DNA of 64,000 nucleotides, from positions 46,440,593 to 46,504,592 of the forward strand of contig OZ024890.1 in the NCBI GenBank assembly GCA_964017195.1, in the 5' to 3' direction. This document shows, in pieces, positions 9,901-22,814 of the stretch. Under the pieces are notes generated by a model that was given only the letters and a program-made list of their open reading frames with translations, made no database searches and had not been told where the DNA came from. Position numbers and translations under genes: made by a program. Source of the stretch: Siderastrea radians. Its lineage: Eukaryota; Cnidaria; Anthozoa; Scleractinia; Rhizangiidae. Position 1 is the stretch's first letter, and the number at the start of each line of letters is the position of its first letter.

Positions 9901-12900
9901 TGCCAGGGCAAGTTTGGCGAATTCATGCCAGCTTCAAAGCTCGATAGCACCTTCGTCCTTCCTCGTGTCGAAGAGAAGTCTACTCCATTGAATTTCTTGT
10001 ACTTTTCTACACAACTTTCCCTAAAGATTTTGAGGAAGCAAAGCAAAACTGCCAAAAAATGTTTCCATTTCACTTTTGAATATTTGACCTTGTTGGTCCG
10101 AGTAACCTGATCGAATTGGTGCCTTTCAGAGCTTGCTAGCATCTTTTTCCTTGCTCTTGTCAAAAAGATTTTTATTTCATTGCATCCCTAGTAATCTTCT
10201 ACACCGTCTTTCAGGAGGATTTTTGCGAATCGGCGCTAACCGACCGAAGATAATGCTTATGTTGACCGTAAGTTTGCAACACGTGTTTGTTTGGCCGAGC
10301 GAAAACCGGAGGTCTGGGGCAAGTGACTACCAAAAAAAATTAGAATGAAACAAGAAAAGCCCTAGGGGCATTAACCCCGCCGCTGTTCGAACTGCCCTTG
10401 GGGTCCAAAATATATTACGGCCACGTAAGATACAAGCCGAAGTGGTGTAAATTTTAAAAGTTGGTGATTTATCGTATTTTTTACGTGTTTGCAATGATAA
10501 TATAAATCAAGACATGACTTGCCTAATCACCCTGTTTTAGCGTGCGTGACGAAGAGTTTTGATGAAATATTTTGATCATAGCGTGACTCAGCCTGGCCTC
10601 GTAGCTCAGTTGGTAGAGCGACGACGTTCTAATCAGGAGGTCGTGGGTTCAAATCCCGCCGGGGTCAAAGATTTTTCTTTTATCTTGGTTCTCATTTCTA
10701 ATTTCTTCTTTTAAGGCCTGTGGCCGAGGAAAAATTATGGAGGGCAGTATTGCTCACTTCTTGGCACTCTATCATACACTTTACATCATAATATTACTCA
10801 GTTCATAGCGATCGCGAGTTCATGCCAGCTTTCAAACTAAAGCTCGCTAGTACATTCGTCCTTGCTCTCGTCGAAGAAAAGTTAAGTCCATTGAATTCCT
10901 TGTACTTTTCTACACAATTTTCCTTAAAGATTTTGGCGAAGCAAGGCAAAACTGCCAAAAAAATGTTTGCATTTGACTGTTGAATTATTCAACTTGGCGA
11001 AAGTACGGGACCTCCCCGAATCGGCTTCTGTGTTTCAGTGATGTAATCACACGTGCTAGGGCAAGTTAGGCGAATTCATGCCACCTTCAAAGCTCGCTAG
11101 CACCTTCGTTCTTGCTCTCATTGAAGAGAAGTCAACTCCACTGAATTTCTCGTACTTTTCTACACAACTTTCCCTAAAGATTTTGGCGAAGCAAGGCAAA
11201 ACTGCCAAAAAAATGCTTGCATTTCACGGTTGAATTATTCAACTTGGCGAAAGCAAGGGACTTCCCCGGATCGCCTTTTGTGTTTCAGTGATGTAATGTT
11301 TACGTGCCAGGGCAAGTTTGGCAAATTCATGCCAGTTTTAAAGTTCGCTAGCACCTTCGTTCTTGCTTTCATCGAAGGGGTTTTCATGCCATTAAATCGC
11401 CAGTAATTTTCTACACCAACTTTCATGAAAATTCTGGCGAAATAACGCTAAACGAACCAACATTACCGGCAAGTATTGTTTTGACCGAGCGGAGGTCTGG
11501 GGCAAGTGACCACGACGACAAAAAAAAAAGAAACGGGTATTACTAGACCCCGTCCTGACGGCGGGGTAACAAGAAAAGCCCCAGGGGGCATTAACCCCGC
11601 CGTTATTCTCTCTGCCCTTGGGGTCCAAAATATATTACGGCCAGGTGATGGTGGTTTATCGTATCTTTTACGTGCTTACGATGATAATATAAATCAAGAT
11701 ATGACTTGCCTAATCACCCTGTTTTAGCGTGCGTGACGAAGAGCGTGATGAAATTATAATTTTGATCATAGCGTGACTCAGCCTGGAATCGTAGCTCAGT
11801 TGGTAGAGCGACGGTGTTCTAATCCGGAGGTCGTGGGTTCGAATCCCGCCGGGGTCAAAGATTTTTCTTTTATCTTGGTTCTCATTTCTAATTTCTTACT
11901 TTTAAGGCCTGTGGTCGGGGGGAAATTAGGGAGGGCAGTATTACTCACTTCTTGGCACTCATACATACATACTTTACATCATATTAATAAATTACTAAGT
12001 TCATAGCGATCGCGAGTTCATGCCAGCTTTCAAACTTAAGCTCCCTAGTACATTCATCCTTGCTCTGGTCGAAGATTGAATTCCTTGTACTTTTCTACAC
12101 AACTTTCCCTAAAGATTTTGGCGAAGCAAAGCAAAACTGCCAAAAAAATGCTTGCATTTGACTGTTGAATTATTCAACTTGGCGAAAGCAAGGGACTTCC
12201 CCGAATCCGCTTCTGTGTTTCAGTGATGTAATGTTTACGTGCCACGGCAAGTTAGGCGAATTCATTCCAGCTTCAAAGCTCGCTAACACCTTCGTTCCTA
12301 CTTTCATTGGACCCCGCCGTTTTTCTCCTCCTCCCAGGGAGCAAAATATATTACGGTCACTCAAGATACGAGCTCAAGTGGTGTAAATTTTAAAGTTGAT
12401 GATTTATCGTACCTGTCTTTGCTGCCATTTCCCCTTATGCGTCTGCTCCGCACCCTTCTCCCTGTGGTAACATGAATCCCTGATAGTATGAACCCCATCC
12501 CTCATTCCTTGGTCATCCACTTGTCCTAGCTTTTGCGAAGAAGAACGTGACGAAATATTTTGACCATAGCGTGACTCAGTTAAGTCACGTTTTTTTAAAA
12601 TAAACGAACGACATGTCAGCGTAATTCTAAATAGCAAGGGCACGGAAATTTAAATAGATTTCGTGATAAAAAACGTATTCTAAAATCTAAAGGAAACTGG
12701 TAGCTATGAAAAACCGTAAAAGTCTATTTTAGGCCGTGATTCGATGAGTGATTTGGTGCAAGGATGTTTACTTCTCCGAATCGGTTTCTGTGTTTCAATG
12801 ACGTAATGTTTATGTGCTACGGCACGTAGCATGAATCATTGGCTTTCAAAGCTCGCTAGCACCTTCGTCCTTGCTCTCATTGAAGAGAAGTCAACTCTAT

Positions 12901-15900
12901 TGAATTTCTTGTACTTTTCTACACAACTTTCCCTAAAGATTTTGGCGAAGCAAAGCAAAATTGCCAAAAATATGCCTGCGTTTCACTGTTGATTTTTCAA
13001 CTTGGCGAAAGCAAGGGACTTCCCCGGATCACCTTTTGTGTTTCAGTGATGTAATGTTTCCGTGCCAGGGCAGGTTTGGCAAATTCATGCCAGCTTCAAA
13101 GCTCACTAGCACCTTCGTTCTTGCTTTCATCGAAGGAATTTTCATGCCATTAAATCGCCGGTAATTTTCTACACCAACTTTCATGAAAATTCTGGCGAAT
13201 AAACGCTAAACGAACAAAGTTTACCGGTAAGTATTGTTTTCACCGAGCGGAGGTCTGGGGCAACTGACCACGACAAAAAAAAACAAGAAACGCCCCAGGG
13301 GCATTGGACCCCGCTGTTTTTCTCCTCCTCCCAGGTGGCAAAATATGTTACGGTCACTCAACATACGAGCCCAAGGCGTGTAAATTTTAAAGTTGGTGAT
13401 TTATCGTACCTTTGACGTGTTTGCTGCCATTCCCCCTTACGTCTTCTCCGCACCCTTCTCCCTGTGATAACATGAATCCCTGATAGTATGAACCCCATCC
13501 CTCATTCTTTGGTCATCCCTTTGTCCTAGCTTTCGTGAAGAAGAACGTGACGAAATATTTTGACTGTAGCGTGACTCAGTTACGTCACGTTTTTTAAAAT
13601 AAACGAACTGTCATGCCAGCGTAATTCTAAATAGCAAGGGCACGGAAATTTAAATAGATTTCTTGATAAAGAAACTTATTCTAAAATCTAAAGGAAACTG
13701 GTAACTATGGGAAAAAAAACGTAAAAGTCTATTTTAGGCCGTGATTCGATGAGTGATTTGGTGCAAGCAAGTTACTTCTCCGAATCGGCTTCTGTCTTTC
13801 AATGACGTAATGTTTATGTGCTACGGCACGTAGCATGAATCATTGGCTTTCAAGGCTCGCTAGCACCTTCGTCTTTGCTCTCATCGAAGAGAAGTCAACT
13901 CCATTGAATTTCTTGTACTTTTCTACACAACTTTTCCTAAAGATTTTGGCAAAGCAAAGCAAAACTGCCCAGAAACTGCTTGCATTTCACTGTTGAATTA
14001 TTCAACTTGGCGAAAGCAAGGGACTTCCCCGAATCGGCTTCTGTGTTTCAGTGATGTAATGTTTACGTCCCAGGGCAAGTTATTAGAATTCATGCCAGCT
14101 TTAAAGCTCGCTAGCACCTTCGTTCTTGCTTTCAGCGAAGCGGTTTTTATGCCATTAAATTGCCAGTAGTTTTCTACACCAACTTTCATGATAATTCTGG
14201 CGAATAAACGCTAAACGAACGCACATTACCGGCAAGTATTGTTTTGACCGAGCGGAGCTCTGGGGCAAGTGACCACAACAAAAAAAAAAAAAAAAAAAAA
14301 CGGGTATTACTAGACCCCGTCCTGACGGCGGGGTAAAAAACGGGTATTACTACACTCCGTCCTGACGGCAGGGTAAAAATATCACGCGTGTTTTTAGAAC
14401 CAGTAGAAATTGCCCTCTTCGCTTCACGACGGAGGCAATTTCTGCAGCTTCTGAAAAGAATCCTTAATTTTACGAGGAAATGTGCGATTACCTGCTAATA
14501 ACGATAGAGGGTAAAACGTGGTTCTGTTTAGGAAAGCATTTTAACGTTTGGCAAACTTCAATCAACCGTGGAACTGATGAATAGCTGGATATAGCTGACT
14601 GAGCACGCCTCTTGATGAAGATGGATGACCGTGTCGATGATTTTGGAAATGATTTAATTCTCTGCTCTCGCTCATCTCCCGAATCATAATCCATGTTAGA
14701 TTCCCTGGTGCTGTGGTTAGAAGTGAGTTTTCATGATAGTGTAAACAGAAAGTTCTTTATTTTTCCTATCGGTGTTTCCTTGTACCACAAACTTGACACA
14801 GGCTTATCGATTACGAAAAGGTAAAACGGGCCTCTCGTTATGATTTCTGTTGGCTGCTACTCCAGGTATAATTTTAGTAACTTTATGGGGCATCATTCTT
14901 CATCTCATTTTACGGCTTAACCTCCTTGCCTTGTCTTTGTCTGACCCTCTGCGAACGTGGGGAATTCATCTCCAACATCATCTCTCGTTTAAGTAAAACC
15001 TTGAGCTGGTGATGCTCTTGGCGCGAAGACCAAAGTGTTGTGTCCTTAGCCACCACATCGTGTTTACTAGTGAACGTGGACTTTTACCGCCAATTTGGCC
15101 GTTTTGCAAGAGAATCGCCTTTCCTCTTCCTTGCTCTCTGAGTTTTCGGGGTCTTTTCTTTTAGTACTTTTCTTGAATTTATGGATTCTCTATTTCGTAG
15201 AGTGAATTTTCGGTACGATTTGGACCTTTGCACCACTTTCAAGAATCCCGCTCGTAGTCCTTTCTGTTTTTCTATCGTACCACAGCAAATTGCGATAATG
15301 CTTTGTCAAGGGCTTCCATATCGTACTTTTTGAGATTTTGTATGTTTTCTTTCATGTCCCAATTCACGAACACGTTTCTTCCAGTGCTCCGAGCCCTTTT
15401 TAGTGTTCCCATTTCCACTTTTTTCTTTTGTCTCTTAAATAAATTCATTGTCAACTCTCTTGAAACGAGACACCTTTGTTGCAAAACGCATCAAAACAAA
15501 AAAAAATTGTGACAATTTTTATCGCGTTATCCGTTGCTAAGCAATCTGAGAGCCAAGTAGTTTTGCCCACAACAGAGAGAAAATTGAGAAAACATGCATA
15601 CCTCTGTTTGGACCAATCATAATTCAGTACTTTTTGCCTTTAATGTGTTATAAGTTTTCGTAAACCTTAAAGGGTTTTTTGCTACAAAACCCAGACTTTG
15701 CAGCTATAAAGTCACTTTCTTGCCCGTTATACTATCAATTTTTAACCTAATTTCTCAACATGCTTTATTTCATTCAAGTTAAAAAGTTAACATTTGGACT
15801 CAATTTTTCGTTTCAATTCCTTTCTCCCCTTTTACCTTCTCTTTCATTGCGTTGATGAAAACATCGTTATCTCCCTTTTCAGAAAGAAAAAATCTTTTTG

Positions 15901-18303
15901 GCAAACGTTTGCGGAAAGGATTTAATTCAACTTCGAAACAGTATTGCGACGAGGCTAAAATTACAAAATAACAATCAACGCAAAAGGTTAATAGGTTTTT
16001 GTCTGTAACTCTGCCAAGATTTCAGAAATGAACGTAAAATTTGCCTGTTTAAGTGATAGCTTGCCGTATAAATTGGTGACGTGAGAAATGGTTTTATCTG
16101 CATATCCCCTTATGGGGAAGGGTTAATGGTTCAGGCTTTAGGGCCGTTATGGACCCTTTCCATGACTTGGTCTTGATATGCTGAATGGCAAACGGCGCAG
16201 TGAGACGTAAAGAGCAAAGATATGTTTGTCACTCACATTGTTAATTCCATTGTTTGTGTGTGTGTGTTTTCCATTGCGCCATTTGCCGTTGAGCATGACG
16301 TATTTTGTACCATGTGATCAACTCCTGCAGAGGGCGTATTTTCAATGGAAGCATACTTCGTTTGAGTTTTATAATGAAAGCGTATTTAAATGAAAATTCT
16401 CTTTGTCCTTTAAGTCGAAAAACGCATTAATTCTGAAGGGTTGTGTTTTCTCCGTAGATATATGATAAGAACGAAGTTGAATAAAGTTGACCGACAATCT
16501 TTCGACGCCAACAATAACCTAACAACTGAGATGTAAGTATCATTGATTCAAACTACTGCTTGATTGATTTATTTGCGCATACGAGTTTATTTTTTGCTTT
16601 TTTTACGCTTACATTGTTTCCACTAAGCGCGTCACCTAACCCTAAAGAACATCACTTTTTCATGAAAAACCCAGTGTTTCTTAGCTAGATTAAAATGTTC
16701 ACCATTACAACAAGAAATTACAAAAAACCAGAACAAAGGTTTTCTTTGGTTTGATAAAAGAACTCCTGTTCGGTTTTGGCGTTACAAAGGTTTCATCAAT
16801 GACGTTTTAGGCATTGCTCTTTGTCAAAATTATGAATGTTCAGTGTGATCAGGGATTGTAAGTTATCAACATTTGAATTGAAAGTTATAGTGCTTGTACT
16901 CATTTTCAGTTGCCACTTTTCTCTTGGCTTGCGTAACCATTGAAGATCACAAAAGAATCGCCTGCATGTCACCCTGTTTGTGCATTTGAACAGCCTTGTG
17001 CTTATGCTTGCGTTTACGATTGCTTCGTAAGCAAACTGGTCTTCACTTTGCCTGTACTTGCTTTAAAAGACCTAGAGTGGTCTGAACACCTCAACATCAT
17101 GGTCAACAAAGCAAACCGAATGCTTGGCCTCTTTAAGAATACTGTTACACGCAAAAAAATGCTTTATGCATTGCTTTGTGTATTGTCATGTCACTTCCCC
17201 GCATTTTCTAAAATATTATAAATTTATTTCGCAACCCTGCATGGTGTAAGGGGTGCGGGAATCAGCCAGAAATGTGCATCAGTTGTAAAGGTTCCATTGT
17301 CCGCGTCAACTCAAATCAGCCAGTGATACCAGAGTTAAATCGTAAGGATTCTAGTTTAAATCCAAATGAAATCCCCTATGTGCGGAATTAAGTGCCCTAC
17401 CAAGACTACTACTAGCTGTCTGGTGATCCATGTTTCCCTGCCAGTGCTACTAAAAGTATGGTGTAAAGAGTAACAACTAGCATAGATTCAATAGAAACTC
17501 GATCCAACCTTTCCCTTTTGGATGTCGTCAATTTCTTTGATGGTCTGTGCGAATACTTTAGATTCAAGGCTCGCTTCCATGAAGTGGTTGACTTCACAAC
17601 ATTTCTGAAGTTCAGAAAATGTCTCTATTATGCATTTCGTCTGTGGCCATAATATACAAGCTAGACGCGCTGTGGCTGGATTTGAAGAAGTGCCTGGTGG
17701 TTTATCAAAGGCTATCAAGATGTTGGAGCATCGTTTCAGACAACCACATGTTGTAGCATTAAATGGCATGTGTTGATTCCTGTAAGACAGAGAATGGTCT
17801 CAGCAAGATACAAGGGACTTTGTTTGAACCATTTGTGAAAGGGGCATTTTGCTGATGAATGTAAATCAGCCTTCTGATACAAGCACTGTCAGCAACCCCA
17901 TCGCACTTTACTGTACAAGTCATGCAGTAGAAGACCGCGTGGACACAGAAATGGGTGATGGTGGACACCAAGCAGTTAATAACAGCTGCAGGTGATAAAA
18001 TGCCAGGTTACACATACGCTACAACTTTAAAGGCAAATATTTTACTGCAAGTTGTGCCGATTGAATTATTGAGTAAGGAGGGACGCTCTGTTAGTACGTA
18101 CGCACTACTAGACATCGAAAGTGAGGACACAAGTCACGTGTTTGACTGGAGCAGAGTTCAGCCCTCTATTACACATTGCATAGCTAAAGAAGCTACGACT
18201 TTATTTATTTATGCATTTATTTTTACAAAAGGGGTCCATATATCACACTCCTGGCTGATGCAGAATGCAACATTTTGCCAGTAAACACGATATTTCGCTT
18301 TCT

Positions 18304-18340
<37 letters not shown>

Positions 18341-21300
18341 TTCTTTGGTTTGCTGAGATCCAAATATTGTGTTAGATAATGAAGTTGATTCTGAGTATTT
18401 AGCAATACGGAATTTTCGTCGCAGTAGGTTGTTCAAGGTCACTGGGTGATAGACTGGTTGCCTTATGAGATATGGGGGTGGGGACAGGAGAGGGCTAAGG
18501 TTTTGACTGTGGCTTTCCTGGGAACAGGGCAAGGTTAATGCAATGCCTCAAGAACGCTTAGAGGACCCTTGCAAAATGGCGGCCCGGCCAATTATTGTAC
18601 GCAACAATTTTCGAGTGGGTTTTGGACATTATATGGCTCAAATGCGCCATTTAGAATGTGAAAACAAATGGACTTTCTGTGCGGTCATATATGCTAAACC
18701 CAAGGTCCTAGGCCTCTCTACAGACCAAGAGAATGGCAAGTGGGGGAAAGAAGAAAGAAGAAACTCATCAGCAAGACAGTCTAGTTCCGCCCTCAGGACA
18801 CAGTAATGTTTGTACCTGTCACACCAAGCGGGGAACTGGGAAAGAGAGTGAGGAAAGTGGTAGAAGAGGAAGGTGCTAGAATCGATGTGAGAGTAAGAGT
18901 GGTTGAATCAGCAGGTACCTCCCTCAATCAACAACTGGTGAGGACAGACTTAGCTGCGGATCAACCGTGCAGGCAACAAGGCTGTCTCCTATGCAACTCT
19001 GGGGAAGGAAAGAGAAATACATCCCATCACAGAATTGATGTCCTGTATAGAGGAACATGTCAAGCATGTGATCAAAAAGGACAGAAAGCTGAGTATATCG
19101 GTGAGGCGGAATACTCAGCCTTCACAAGAACGTTCGAACTCGGACAAGACATCAGAAGAGGGAATCCAAAGAACGCCTTTGTCAAGCACCTGACAATGTT
19201 CCATCCAGACGAAAATAGAGACCCATAAATCTTCAAGTTTGAAGTCCTGAGAACGTTCAGTAAGAATCTTGACAGATAAATCTCCGACGCTGTGCACATC
19301 TACAGGTCTAAAGTTGAAATTAGTAATGAACAGTAAATCGGAGTTCATGCAGCCAGCGATGGAGAGAGTAACAGTTACCAGGAAACTTAATGGAACTTAA
19401 TGAGGGCTTTTCGAGGGAGCCTACAGATTCTTTTTCCGCTAAATTATCGCTGTTGTTCCGCTTTTCCGATTTTACTTTTATTTTACTTTAATTATATTTT
19501 ATCATGTTATTTTTGTACAGTTCATATCTGCACACCTTTCATTTCCATATACGCATCATTTGCTACAGCACAATAGACCCTTTGTTATTTACACTAGCCA
19601 TTGTACCTGTTTTTTATACTCCTTTGTTCTGTAACACGACCTCTGTTCTACACTGGACATATATGAACTTATATGTGCGTATTTTAACTATTATTTTTAC
19701 ATCGTACGCTGGTGAAGGAGCTTGGCTCCGAAAACCCTTCGTACAATCACCTTTACTAATTCTAGCTTAAGAAAACCAATACAGACATTATGAACCGCAG
19801 ATTATATGTAAAAATAACCTACAGGACAGAGAAAGACACCAAAATAATATAACCCTTCTGTAAATTTCATATGGTCAATGGTGTAGCAGGATCGCCAAAA
19901 AAAATGGAAGAAAATACCCAACGACCTGGATCTAGAATTATGGACCCCCAAAATCCCAACGCATGTTCCTGTCCCTTTACAACCCAAGTCCGCCCCCCCC
20001 CTCCCCCCCACGGTTGGAAGGGCGGGGGAACTGGCCGTGTTGCACTTTAGATATTTACAGCAGCTCTCATACTCTGTTTTGTATTTAAGTGATCTTATTT
20101 CATTATTCCTAATATACGTTCTTAGACTAAAAAAACAATTACGCATTGAACATTTCCGTCCAACCCTTAATCATATGGTAGTTACTTCTGCACGCATTGC
20201 GTGCCTATTTTTTATTAAATGCTTCTCTCTTATTTAAATGTGTATTGTTTTTATTATGACTTGTCTTGATATTTTGGAGTCGAAAGCCTTCCATACAAAA
20301 CCTACCGTTTGCAAAATTTTGATGATCGACGTGACAAGGAAAGAAATTGTAAACACAACGTTAATGCTTTAATTATCATTTGTACACTGTTTCTTGCCGT
20401 CCGGAGAAATCAGGCACTCCGGAAAATCAAGGTGATTTTTCTTGTTCATTTGTCTCGCTGAGTTGCAGGTGGAGGAAAAGAAACTTTCACCTCATTTTGT
20501 TGTCGAGCGTATATTGATCATATTTGGTTACAGCAGGTTTATGAGCTAATAACCTTACTTCGATAAGCCAATCAAAATACCAGAAATCCAATGTTCCTAG
20601 GCCAGTTTTCAATAACTTTTGATATAAGCTTACCAAAGTTCCATAACGTTGCTGTGGTCGTAAATTATAGCGTGGTTTTAGCATCAGTACTATATTTGCT
20701 ATCAACAGACGGTAGTAAATAAATAAAAATAAATAAATAACTTTTGTTTATACACGGTATGTGTTTAAAGCCATAGGTTGTGGGGCCGTGTATATGAAAC
20801 GAATAATTAGAAAGAAATAGCAAACTAAAATTACAAGTAAGAACCTCAACTGGCCGGAGGTAGACCAGTTGGCTATCTACAAACACAGCCGAGGAGTTGA
20901 ACTCGGGGCTACCGAGAAACAACTCCTAGTGGCCATAGCGGAATTTGAACCCGGGGCGACGGAGTTGAAATCCAGCGCCCTTAACCTCTCGGCCAAATCT
21001 CTATTTGCTTTCTTTATCGCTGAATCATCCTCTAACTTAGGAAGTCTGAAGTAATTGTCTTTGCTGGAAGGAAAAGCGGCCATGTTGGCTATAACTGATG
21101 CCCATGCACTCTTGTAATAGCCTTAAAGTCGATAATTTTTAACCCTACCATGGAAAGAGATTTATTGTTACTGAAGCATGCAAGCATCCGATATCATTAC
21201 GAATACTGGTGTTTATTACCTGGGAAAAAAGCTCCCTACCTCTCCCACACTTACGCTAACGTACGATCGAATAAGCCAAGTTGGGGAGAAAAAATAAGCC

Positions 21301-21650
21301 TTTAAAAACCCGATTTGTGCAATTCGAAGGGTACCCTTTCCTATATTGCCGCTTTGTTACCGCTATTCTGGTTTCTTTTCCTCTTCACCCTTTCATCATT
21401 CCGTCTGCTTCTTCACTGTCTCCTTTCCGTTCCTTGTTAATCTTCTTTTCTTTTCCATTCCTTTATTTTAAATTACTGTTCTTCGTTTACAACATACTGC
21501 AGAAAAGACTTCCCGGTTCTTAAATAATGGAAACCAAAAAATTGAAACTACCATAAGAATAACGCGAGACTTGTTGAGAATTGTTGAAAATTGTTGTATT
21601 CGTCCCACGGCACGTTTATCATGTTTTATTTTATTTATTTGTTTCTTTCT

Positions 21651-21681
<31 letters not shown>

Positions 21682-22187
21682 TTTTTGTTCTTACAGAACC
21701 TTGAAAGAGGGGAAAGTAGGCACCATGAAAATTACTGATGCAGAGTACACTTGCACAGTTCATCTGTAAGTAGGTTCATACAAACATTACCAAAAAGTAT
21801 TGTGGAATGTACTAATTAGTTTTATAGCCTTGTTTTTATAATTATTTGTTTTTATTTTTTTGTCTCTTTTGTTTGTTTGTTTTATCCTCTCCTTTGCCTC
21901 ACTGCTTTCTATTTACTTGTTCTTCTGCGTCTTTAGCGGTTTGGGGCAAGATGAAAATGAATACATAGACATCTCGGGGGTAAAGGACGAAGATCGGGAA
22001 ATCTTGTTCGAGGCTTTTGGTCGAGCTGGGTTTGCACATCAAACTCATGGCAAATACAAATTGCTTCCATGTACGTTGGGGACGTTTGTGAATCAAACTG
22101 TACGCAATTCCAATGACCTCAAGTGCCTGGAATGTCCAGCAGGTAAGGTTGTCCTATCGAAAGTAATAGGCTTCCGAGTTGCCTTGT

Positions 22188-22218
<31 letters not shown>

Positions 22219-22670
22219 ACCTTTCGTATGGAAATGAGTTTTATTTGCATGTGAAAAAATCTCATTTTTATACGAAAGGCTGTGTACCAAGATTTGCTTT
22301 GAAAAGGGGTCCAAGGCAACTCAGAAATGGTCTATTTGTTTTCACGATTCTCAAGTCTGAGTTTTTGTCACGGAAATACTTGGTTTTGCCTTACTTTTTT
22401 TTTTCTTCTTTGAAGACAAGTTTATTTAGGAAGTAAAGTGCTATGTTTACTTCCCTTGTAGTTATAATAACATGATAAACTGTAGAACTTTAGAGTCACG
22501 CTGTTCATTTCACGGCTTACGGCTTCATATGTATATAAAAGTCGTATAAAATTTGTTTCCCTTAAGCAGGTTGGGGGAGGGAAGCAACTTTGAGGGTTGT
22601 TGTGAAGCTGAAAGGTGATGATGATGATGATGACGATGATGATGATAATGACAACGACGACGACGACGAC

Positions 22671-22717
<47 letters not shown>

Positions 22718-22745
22718 CGACGACGATAACGACGACGACGACGAC

Positions 22746-22814
<69 letters not shown>

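Larger units (their letters stand above)
7820..14345. repeat. Complex higher-order repeat cluster (6.5 kb)
   Basis: Three modules alternate. Module A (~250 bp) begins 'cttggcgaaagcaaggga' and ends 'tgttgaattattcaa'; about a dozen whole or partial copies occur between 8145 and 14130. Module B contains 'tttctacaccaactttcatg' and 'cgctaaacgaac'. Module C contains 'ccccaggggcattaacccc' and 'aaaatatattacggcca', with copies near 7825, 8980, 9155, 10360, 11575, 12310 and 13290. Larger units recur at ~1190 bp (10595 and 11785) and ~1000 bp (12475 and 13472). Short frames here are by-products of the repeats. No transposase is readable. Confidence 0.85.

Noticed and set aside
9583..10163. 175- and 110-codon overlapping frames in the repeat cluster
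   Set aside because: Antiparallel frames from two tandem ~250-bp modules; no codon bias or domain.
10595..11857. Functional tRNA genes
   Set aside because: Anticodon stems do not pair and both copies sit inside larger duplicated repeats.
18209..18532. 107-codon minus-strand frame with Lys/Arg/Glu repeats
   Set aside because: Created by the (CTTT)n tract.
20930..21003. Selenocysteine tRNA (TCA-like loop)
   Set aside because: Lacks the long variable arm and extended acceptor/D stems; followed by a SINE body.
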